64,000 nt of DNA from Bryobacter sp964387685 (GTDB lineage: Bacteria > Acidobacteriota > Terriglobia > Bryobacterales > Bryobacteraceae), in contig CAYLXK010000029.1 in assembly GCA_964387685.1 (NCBI GenBank), positions 6,283 through 70,282 of the forward strand. Direction: 5' to 3'. The translations under genes and the position numbers were made by a program. Position 1 is the first letter of the stretch, and each line of letters begins with the position of its first letter. This document shows, piece after piece, positions 52,408-57,974 of the stretch. The notes under the pieces are model-generated. The model had not been told where the DNA came from, did not search any database, and saw nothing but the letters and a program-made list of their open reading frames with translations.

Positions 52408-53222
52408 CGCCTCTGTTTACCGGCAAAGAACGCGACGCCGAGACGGCGCTGGATTGGTTCGGTACTCGTTACATGTCAAGCGCCCAGGGACGCTTCACAT
52501 CCCCGGATAAGCCGTTCGCAGATCAGCATCCTGAAGACCCGCAAAGCTGGAACCTGTATGGGTACGTGCGGAACAATCCTCTCGCTCATATCGATCCTAC
52601 AGGCGACGCCTGTTTCGCTTTGAACCGGGGAAGCGCTTTCTGTGGTCGTGCAACGGAGTACGGGCAGATCGATGCAAGGGTCAGTGGCCAAACTAGATTC
52701 TTTGCGGCGGCATCCGCTGTATCGCAGGCTTTAGCCAACTCGGACGTTGGATACGGCGGTTTTATTAGCCGGTCATTCCCACAGATTTCCGGATCAACGC
52801 AGCAGTTCCTTGGTGCGGTTGGTCAAGATCTTCTGCAAATGAATCGGACCGCCGCCGCTGAAATTCAATCTGGCAAATTGAGCGGTCCGGACCTGGATGC
52901 GCGGATGGTGCATATGGAGCAATCGAAGGTGGAGTCTTCCCTCAAGGCACTTGAAAAGAAGGACCCGGCAGCGTACAAGACGCTGATCGCGGAGAGCAAC
53001 GCGGGGCTCAATCCAACGGGTGCCACGCGCACTCTCGGCAACCGATTTCCTACCGATGCTGCTTACCTTAAGGTTCTAGACGGAGTAAGGAAAAGCCTCG
53101 GTCGCGACATTAATTTCTCAAAGCAATCTGATCGAGAAGCGATCGGCAATGCGCTCATCCAGCATATACGCCAGACAGGTGGATGCGACGTGGGCGGCGA
53201 GAGGCTTCAAGGATGTCGCTGA
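52404..53222 (+). CDS. Orphan RHS tip 2, novel toxin candidate
   Basis: A 272-residue frame that starts at a GTG overlapping the preceding immunity stop. It opens with the RHS end sequence (FTGKERDAETALDWFGTRYM, SSAQGRFTSPDKPFADQHP, YVRNNPLAHIDPTG) and has no other RHS part. The 200-residue tip carries ALNRGSAFCGRA, TRFFAAASAVSQALA, and near the end GVRKSLGRDINFSKQSD, then REAIGNALIQHIR and GGCDVGG. It is clearly related to tip 3 along its whole length. The last ten bases overlap the start of the membrane immunity gene. No toxin family is recognised; conserved cysteines and the membrane partner suggest action at or outside the inner membrane. Confidence 0.8.
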   Translation: MTPLFTGKERDAETALDWFGTRYMSSAQGRFTSPDKPFADQHPEDPQSWNLYGYVRNNPLAHIDPTGDACFALNRGSAFCGRATEYGQIDARVSGQTRFFAAASAVSQALANSDVGYGGFISRSFPQISGSTQQFLGAVGQDLLQMNRTAAAEIQSGKLSGPDLDARMVHMEQSKVESSLKALEKKDPAAYKTLIAESNAGLNPTGATRTLGNRFPTDAAYLKVLDGVRKSLGRDINFSKQSDREAIGNALIQHIRQTGGCDVGGERLQGCR

Positions 53223-53647
53223 TCATCATGAAGCGTGTGTCAGTTTGGCTCGGCGAAATGGTGTGCGTACTGTTGCTTCTAACCGTGCTTTCATTGACAC
53301 TCGCGGGCCGCTCTAAGCAATGGACCCGCTGGGAAGACTTCGTTCTCGTTTTGGTGTGGACCGCAGCGGTTTTCATGTTCGGGTCCGGTTACCTTATAAC
53401 GACCGGAGTCGTGGGGGTCTTCTTTCGGAGCCAGCATGTGTGGCTGTACCCCACCGTCGCAGCCCTACTTTTCGTCGCTCATGACCAGTTTTTCTATAGG
53501 GGCTGGAAAGCGCCAGACATGGAGCAGGTGCAGTTCCAGGTTGCCGGTGCGTGCATCGTGTTCGGTTGCACTTTCGTCGGGGGTCGGTATCTGCGGAAAT
53601 GGGCACAAGCGGCCTCTGATGGTTCCCCCATGACCAGTCAATCTTGA
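53213..53647 (+). CDS. 4-TM immunity protein for tip 2
   Basis: A 144-residue polytopic membrane protein; I chose the ATG at 53213 by alignment with its paralogue at 54487. Helices are at GEMVCVLLLLTVLSLTLAG, VLVLVWTAAVFMFGSGYLI, VWLYPTVAALLFVAHDQFF and QVAGACIVFGCTFVGGRYL. Conserved positions between the paralogues include GxxLTTxxxGVxxRSQxxWLYP and ACIVxxCTF. The gene overlaps the tip 2 stop by ten bases. Immunity proteins in the membrane usually protect against toxins that act on the membrane or periplasm. Confidence 0.75.
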   Translation: MSLIIMKRVSVWLGEMVCVLLLLTVLSLTLAGRSKQWTRWEDFVLVLVWTAAVFMFGSGYLITTGVVGVFFRSQHVWLYPTVAALLFVAHDQFFYRGWKAPDMEQVQFQVAGACIVFGCTFVGGRYLRKWAQAASDGSPMTSQS

Positions 53648-53650
53648 ACT

Positions 53651-54496
53651 ATGATTGCGGCCTACAGTTACGATCCGCTCGCGGGACAGTTTACCGGCAA
53701 AGAACGGGACGCCGAAACCGGACTCGATTACTTCGGGGCGAGGTATATGAGTTCGGCTCAGGGGCGGTTTACCAGTCCTGATGCTCCGTTTGCTGATCAG
53801 CATCCAGAAGACCCGCAGAGTTGGAACATGTACGGGTACGTTCGCAACAATCCGTTGGCTCACGTCGATCCGAATGGCAAGGCGTGCTCCGCACTGAACA
53901 ATAGCAGTGGTTTCTGTCAGCGTGCAGACCTGTATGGCAATCTGGATGCCCTGGTACGGTCGAAGACTCGGTTCTTCGCCGCTGCATCGGCGGCGTCGCA
54001 GGAACTTGCGGGCGTGGCTGTTCCAGGGTTTGGCGCAATGGCGGCGTCGGCTGGAACTCGGTCCTTTTTGGAATCAACGGGGCAAGCACTGGAGAAGCTG
54101 AATCTCGAGGCGGCAGGCCAAATTCTCTCGGGACAAATGACGGGTAGCCCGGAAACCTTAGACCGCTCAATGGTCCGTAGAGAACAGACGGAAGTGCAGA
54201 AGCAGTTGGACCAGTTTAAAGGTGCCAACCCAGAAGGATTTGGCACCGCCCTTAAGGAAATCAATTCGCTTCTCAACAACACAGGATCAAGGACCCAAGG
54301 CTTGGTCCTGGGAGGCAACCTACTCTTCAGTACGGACAAGGCTTACTCTCAGTTTCTGGGTGGAGTCCGAAAAGGCCTCGGTCACGACATAGATTTCGCA
54401 AATCAGAAGGATCGTGAAGCAATCGGAAACGCACTGGTCAAGCACATACGTAATGGTGGGTGTGATGTCGCTGGCGACAAGGTAAAATGCAACTGA
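53651..54496 (+). CDS. Orphan RHS tip 3, paralogue of tip 2
   Basis: A 281-residue frame starting 3 bases after the preceding immunity gene. The start MIAAYSYDPLAGQ precedes the RHS end (FTGKERDAETGLDYFGARYM, SSAQGRFTSPDAPFADQHP, YVRNNPLAHVDPNG). The tip parallels tip 2: ALNNSSGFCQRA, TRFFAAASAASQELA, GVRKGLGHDIDFANQKD, REAIGNALVKHIR and GGCDVAGDKVKC. The two tips are near one-half identical by eye, strongest in the last 50 residues. It overlaps its immunity gene by ten bases, exactly as in the tip 2 pair. Confidence 0.8.
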   Translation: MIAAYSYDPLAGQFTGKERDAETGLDYFGARYMSSAQGRFTSPDAPFADQHPEDPQSWNMYGYVRNNPLAHVDPNGKACSALNNSSGFCQRADLYGNLDALVRSKTRFFAAASAASQELAGVAVPGFGAMAASAGTRSFLESTGQALEKLNLEAAGQILSGQMTGSPETLDRSMVRREQTEVQKQLDQFKGANPEGFGTALKEINSLLNNTGSRTQGLVLGGNLLFSTDKAYSQFLGGVRKGLGHDIDFANQKDREAIGNALVKHIRNGGCDVAGDKVKCN

Positions 54497-54951
54497 TTCT
54501 TAAGCGACTGGCTGTGTGGCTATTAGAGGCCCTTGTCACAACGGCATTGCTGGGCGTCCTCTTTGGCGCTTTGTCGTCGCCCGATCTGAGTGCGTTCATC
54601 AACCTGCTCCCTGGAGCATGGGCATTAGCGTTCGGCGTGGGGGCCATATTGTTCTTGCATGGCTACTATCTGACAACGGCACTGGCAGGCGTGGTCTGGA
54701 GAAGCCAGAAATTGTGGCTGTACCCGGCGATCACAGCGACACTTTTCGTAATCCACACTCATATCGTCTTCTTCCGATTGAAGCCGGATTTAAGTTCATC
54801 AGGCAAAGCAGCGGAGCTTCCATTCCTTATTGGTGGTGTGTGCATCGTTCTTGCTTGTACCTTCAGCGGCAACTGGCTTCTTCGGAATTGGACACGCTCA
54901 AGCAACAACCCGCAGGGTGCACTACCCACAAATCCGCCACGTTTAGCATGA
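54487..54951 (+). CDS. 4-TM immunity protein for tip 3
   Basis: A 154-residue membrane protein paralogous to the one at 53213. Helices are at VWLLEALVTTALLGVLFGAL, WALAFGVGAILFLHGYYLT, LWLYPAITATLFVIHTHIVFF and FLIGGVCIVLACTFSGNWLL. It starts within the tip 3 gene with a ten-base overlap and ends with a four-base overlap onto the remnant tip 4, so translation runs through the whole chain. Confidence 0.75.
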   Translation: MQLILKRLAVWLLEALVTTALLGVLFGALSSPDLSAFINLLPGAWALAFGVGAILFLHGYYLTTALAGVVWRSQKLWLYPAITATLFVIHTHIVFFRLKPDLSSSGKAAELPFLIGGVCIVLACTFSGNWLLRNWTRSSNNPQGALPTNPPRLA

Positions 54952-55082
54952 CAAGCCAATGTTTCAGTACGACGGCGACCTACGGGTATGGCGTACCCGT
55001 AGGCCAGTTCACCGGCAAGGAACGGGATCAAGAGACGGGGTTGGACAACCCAGGCATGATCGGTTGGACGAACTTCCCATGA
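54948..55082 (+). pseudogene. RHS tip 4 with internal deletion
   Basis: A 44-codon frame: MTSQCFSTTATYGYGVPVGQ, then FTGKERDQETGLD of the RHS end, then NPGMIGWTNFP and stop. The RHS core is cut after TGLD and joined in frame to what looks like the last eleven residues of a toxin. The bulk of the tip is missing, while its start overlap (ATGA) with the preceding gene and stop overlap with the following immunity gene are kept. This is most simply an in-frame deletion of a toxin whose immunity gene survives. Confidence 0.75.
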
Positions 55083-55708
55083 TGAAGATCGAGCAGCGAG
55101 GTTGGGCGCGCCCTATCCCCTACGGCACATCGGAGGAAACATCGATTGTGCTTGATAGGGCGAGCCACGATGACTTCAGTGCTTGGGATTTCGTGAGCTG
55201 TGCTCCAATGCCAAACTGGCCGGTCGATGCACGGATGTCGTGTACCGAGTTGGAGGGCGACCGCAAGCCTGACGATGTGGTCCCGAACCACCTGGGGATC
55301 ATGGTGGTTTCGCAAAGATGTCGAGAGGCCCTCTTAACGGTGCCGGGCGCGGGCGACTGTGTTCAGTTCCTGCCGCTGCGCCTCGATTATCTTGCGAACG
55401 ATCTCGGCGTGTACTACGCCGTCAACGTCCTGAAATCTATTTCAAGTCTCGACCGAGAGCGATCTCGCTATAACGTGTACACGTCGCTCGATGGAGGCGG
55501 TCAGCCAGTGGGCAGCGTGAAGTCAATCCGGAATCTCGTCTTGCTCCCTGGATTGCTTAAGCCGGATGTTCCGGTATTCAGGCTACAGGAAATGCCGGAG
55601 TGGGTTCTCTTCAGCCCATCGGTGAGGAATGCCCTGGCCTCCGCAGGTGTGACGGGCTTCGAATGGTGGGAAGTGGCCCTGTCCTCCGATCCGGGTTATA
55701 CGCAGTAA
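55079..55708 (+). CDS. Imm11/DUF1629-like immunity protein
   Basis: A 209-residue soluble protein that overlaps the tip 4 stop. The C-terminus, LKPDVPVFRLQEMPEWVLFS followed by PSVRNALASAGVTGFEWWEV, is typical of Imm11 (DUF1629) immunity proteins, where a final strand ends after an aGxTGxxF pattern. It is the last gene of the array and now has no intact toxin beside it. It may protect against sisters that still carry the toxin. The family call is from memory of the C-terminal motif. Confidence 0.68.
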   Translation: MMKIEQRGWARPIPYGTSEETSIVLDRASHDDFSAWDFVSCAPMPNWPVDARMSCTELEGDRKPDDVVPNHLGIMVVSQRCREALLTVPGAGDCVQFLPLRLDYLANDLGVYYAVNVLKSISSLDRERSRYNVYTSLDGGGQPVGSVKSIRNLVLLPGLLKPDVPVFRLQEMPEWVLFSPSVRNALASAGVTGFEWWEVALSSDPGYTQ

Positions 55709-56364
55709 CCACGCCGAATCAACAGGTTCGCGGGAGTCGGCGTGAAGAGGCCATTCGTAGAATCAACAGGTTACCGGCGCGTATAACCTTGCAGCTCTCC
55801 GCTAAGCTCCGAAAATCGCGCAAGCCTCACGCGTGCAACAGGTTACCGCCGTATAACTTCGTATAACCGAAAGAGCGAAAAAGCCGCCTATGGCGGCTGA
55901 AAAGTGGGGTGACACGTCACCGCGAGCGGGGCACTTTGGCACCCGGGAAGTCTCCGTATGCAAGGTGCCCGTGACCCGTATGCGCAAGTGGTTGATGCCG
56001 CAAGGGATAGCGCCTAAAATCTGGCCCGACATCCGTAGACTTCTTTATGTTCCACTACCGGGGTGGTGGAACTGCGGTCTGCGCCTTTACAGAAAGCTTC
56101 TGTAAGGGCGGTTCTGGGCGTCTGTAGCTCTAAGTGGTTGCAGGGATGCGAGTTAACCACGAAAGCCGCCTCGCCGATACAGACGCTTCTTTATGTTCCA
56201 CTACCAGGGCTGATGGCAGGGTGGACGGCCGACGGAAGGCTGCTGCTTAGAAAACGTTGGAGTATCTTAGAACTTCCTGGAATGCCGGCCGGGGTGTTAG
56301 AACTCTTCAGAGCTTCTTAGAAGAACTTGGAACGTTCCTTTTTCCCGCCCTTGGGGGCGGCGGT
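55709..56364. repeat. Repeat-rich intergenic region after the tip array
   Basis: No gene is visible in this 656-base stretch. It holds several short repeats: AACAGGTT three times between 55720 and 55850; GGTTACCGxCG followed by GTATAAC twice (near 55765 and 55840); CTTCTTTATGTTCCACTACC twice (near 56040 and 56185), the first as part of a hairpin with GGTGGTGGAA; and three relatives of TTAGAACTTCC near 56268, 56300 and 56320. The arrangement resembles a recombination or mobile-element junction, but no known element was recognised. Confidence 0.6.
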
Positions 56365-56619
56365 TTAGCGATACGCCTCGGAGCGGTGGCGGACGCCGAA
56401 GATGCGCATATCGTTGTCCTCGAGGGCGAATAGGACGCGGTAGTCGCCGAGACGCAGGCGGAAAGAGCCTGCCATGTCGCCGTGCAAGGGAGCGACATCG
56501 CCACCGCCGGTGAGGGCGTAGTGAAGGATGCCGTCGAAGATACGCATGGCGGTGGGACGGTCCAGGCGGCGCACGTCGGCCTTGGCTTCATCGAGCCACT
56601 CAATACGGTAGGGCGGCAC
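56365..56619 (-). CDS. RelE/ParE-family toxin
   Basis: An 84-residue protein starting at GTG 56619, overlapping the antitoxin stop by one base. It has the RelE/ParE pattern: IEWLDEAKADVRRLDRPTAM, then HGDMAGSFRLRLGDYRVLFA, and DMRIFGVRHRSEAYR. RelE-type proteins cleave mRNA at the ribosome and ParE-type proteins inhibit gyrase; the R-x-G-x-Y-R-V core does not separate the two by eye. It is second in an antitoxin-toxin operon. Confidence 0.87.
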   Translation of the reverse strand: MPPYRIEWLDEAKADVRRLDRPTAMRIFDGILHYALTGGGDVAPLHGDMAGSFRLRLGDYRVLFALEDNDMRIFGVRHRSEAYR

Positions 56620-56867
56620 TACTTGCTCAGCGGGAAATCTTCCGGCTTCATGCCGAACTCGGCCAGCACGTCGTCCATGGGAATGCCTTTGCCGCTGGCA
56701 AAGAAGGCTTGGCCTTCATGGAAGCGGCGGCGGTCCTCATCGCTGACTGGTTCATTGTCATCGAGCATGACTTCGAGGAGGGAGAGGACGGCGCCGAGCT
56801 TGGCGGGGGGAAGCTGATCGAGCAAGGCGTGGGCTTGCTTGCGTTCTTGTTGGAGGTCGAGGGCCAT
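56619..56867 (-). CDS. Antitoxin partner of the RelE/ParE toxin
   Basis: An 82-residue protein (ERKQAHALLDQLPPAKLGAV, LSLLEVMLDDNEPVSDEDRR, FFASGKGIPMDDVLAEFGM). The N-terminal helix pair and acidic C-terminus agree with antitoxins of RelE-type pairs in GC-rich soil bacteria. It lies 5 bases downstream of the Xre regulator gene and overlaps the toxin by one base. Confidence 0.78.
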   Translation of the reverse strand: MALDLQQERKQAHALLDQLPPAKLGAVLSLLEVMLDDNEPVSDEDRRRFHEGQAFFASGKGIPMDDVLAEFGMKPEDFPLSK

Positions 56868-56872
56868 GAGGG

Positions 56873-57253
56873 TTACTTCCTTTCGCCGCCGTTAGAGACC
56901 GTCTGCCAGCGGCGGGCTTCGTGCTTGAGAAGCATGCCTTCGAGCAAGGAACAGACGACGCGCTTCTCTTCTTCATCAAAGTGTGAGACGGCCTCGAACT
57001 GCAAGCGGAGATCCTCGTCGGGGCCGCGTTCGTCTTTGCCGAAAAGGAGCAGATCCGCACTCACTTGGAGAACGGTGGCGAGCTTGCGGATGACATCGAG
57101 CGTGGGTTGGGAGGAGCCGGCTTCGTAGCGGCGTAACTGGACGACGTGAGTGCCGACGCGCTCGGCGAGTTGCGCCTGGGTGAGGCTGTGGCGTTTGCGG
57201 AGCTCAGCGAGCCGTTGGGGGAAATCGGGAGGAGAAGCGGCCGTGACGCTCAC
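56873..57253 (-). CDS. Xre-family HTH regulator
   Basis: The GTG at 57253 gives 126 residues starting VSVTAASPPDFPQRLAELRK, and the longer frame upstream does not look coding. Residues about 10-70 form an Xre/Cro helix-turn-helix (HSLTQAQLAERVGTHVVQLR, RYEAGSSQPTLDVIRKLATV). The tail is helical (HFDEEEKRVVCSLLEGMLLK). It is first in a three-gene unit with the RelE/ParE pair, so it may repress the operon. Two palindromic boxes lie just upstream. Confidence 0.8.
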   Translation of the reverse strand: MSVTAASPPDFPQRLAELRKRHSLTQAQLAERVGTHVVQLRRYEAGSSQPTLDVIRKLATVLQVSADLLLFGKDERGPDEDLRLQFEAVSHFDEEEKRVVCSLLEGMLLKHEARRWQTVSNGGERK

Positions 57254-57304
57254 ATGACCAAGATACAAGATAAGGGGGGAGAACAGAAGCGTTGACGTGG
57301 AGAG

Positions 57305-57336
57305 AGCATATGCTGACCAAGGGATAACGCATATGC
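57305..57336. promoter_or_regulatory. Two palindromic GCATATGC boxes upstream of the Xre gene
   Basis: AGCATATGCT (57305-57314) and CGCATATGCT (57328-57337) have centres 24 bases apart, about 50-85 bases upstream of the Xre start. The spacing is near two helical turns, so both would face the same side of the DNA. Likely operator for the Xre protein or the toxin-antitoxin complex. Confidence 0.5.
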
Positions 57337-57382
57337 TTGTTGACGGCAATCTCATCTGCAACCCGTTTTGGGAGATCTTCTA

Positions 57383-57700
57383 ATGGCCAGAGTCCCCGAC
57401 AAAAAAATTGACCGGCTAAAGAAAGGAGTGGCGCTGGAGCGGCTGGTGCTGGGCTTTGGGGTGGAACTGAAGCGGCACGGGGCGGAGTTGTCGGGCGATG
57501 TCCGTTCATGACGACAAGACCCCGAGATTGGTGGTGTCGCCGAAGACGAATCTGTGGCATTGGCTGGGGAAGTGCAACATGGCCGGCTCGACCATCGACT
57601 GGGTGATGAAGACCAAGGAGTGAGCTTCCGGCATGCGGTGGAGTCGTTGCGGGTGGATCATTCTTCTTTAGCCGCTGGCGAAGCTCGCGTGGTGAAGTAG
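57383..57700 (+). pseudogene. Decayed CHC2 zinc-finger (DnaG-like) gene
   Basis: The first 43 codons read MARVPDKKIDRLKKGVALER and LVLGFGVELKRHGAELSG, which match the start of CHC2 zinc-finger proteins found on mobile DNA. Then small indels shift the frame: the CPF of the expected CPFHDD is still readable in one frame and HDDKTPRLVVSPKTNLWHW in another, and GKCNMAGSTIDWVMKTKE ends at a stop at 57623. A third frame has VSFRHAVESLRVD. At least two frameshifts and a stop show it is dead. Such proteins usually help replicate or spread plasmids and mobile islands. Confidence 0.78.
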
Positions 57701-57761
57701 GGCACGACGGCGAAGCTCGAAGCGCCGTTGAAGTGAACACTCCGGTTCGCGCCTGGTCGAG

Positions 57762-57911
57762 GAGCGCCGCTACAATTGGTTAGGACAGATGACGTCGCAG
57801 GATGTGTTGAAGGGCGGGACGGTTCGCCAATGGCGTTCGACGAACGGCTACGGCGATTCGGCCAACAACGGCAACTTGCGCAAGCAATGGACGGAGACGG
57901 CTACGGCGACC
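57762..57911 (+). repeat. Right copy of the 149-bp direct repeat
   Basis: The same segment as at 50438-50587, same orientation. It ends where the RHS reading continues in the left copy but diverges here, a few bases before a stop. Confidence 0.85.
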
Positions 57912-57923
57912 TTCCTGGGGTAG
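57789..57923 (+). pseudogene. RHS start fragment in the right repeat
   Basis: 44 codons: MTSQDVLKGGTVRQWRSTNG, YGDSANNGNLRKQWTET, then ATATFLG and stop. The first 40 codons match the start of the RHS frame at 50465. It is a truncated second copy with no core or tip. Confidence 0.75.
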
Positions 57924-57952
57924 AGGAACCTCAACATCGCCTCATGTACCTG

Positions 57953-57974
57953 CCCGTCGCCGCCTAAACCTACC
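57953..57974 (+). repeat. Right copy of the 22-bp near-repeat at the kinase stop
   Basis: Same sequence as at 50359-50380 apart from two adjacent bases. It overlaps the stop codon of the minus-strand kinase gene. Confidence 0.6.

Noticed and set aside
55853..55865. A 13-base stretch, ATAACTTCGTATA, identical to one loxP arm
   Set aside because: There is no second inverted arm or 8-base spacer next to it and no Cre-like gene in the window, so it is not a lox site. It is kept only as part of the repeat-rich region.
50438..57911. Reading the direct repeats as insertion-sequence ends
   Set aside because: The repeats are direct, coding-like and RHS-derived, and no transposase lies between them. 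RHS gene recombination explains them better than an IS composite.
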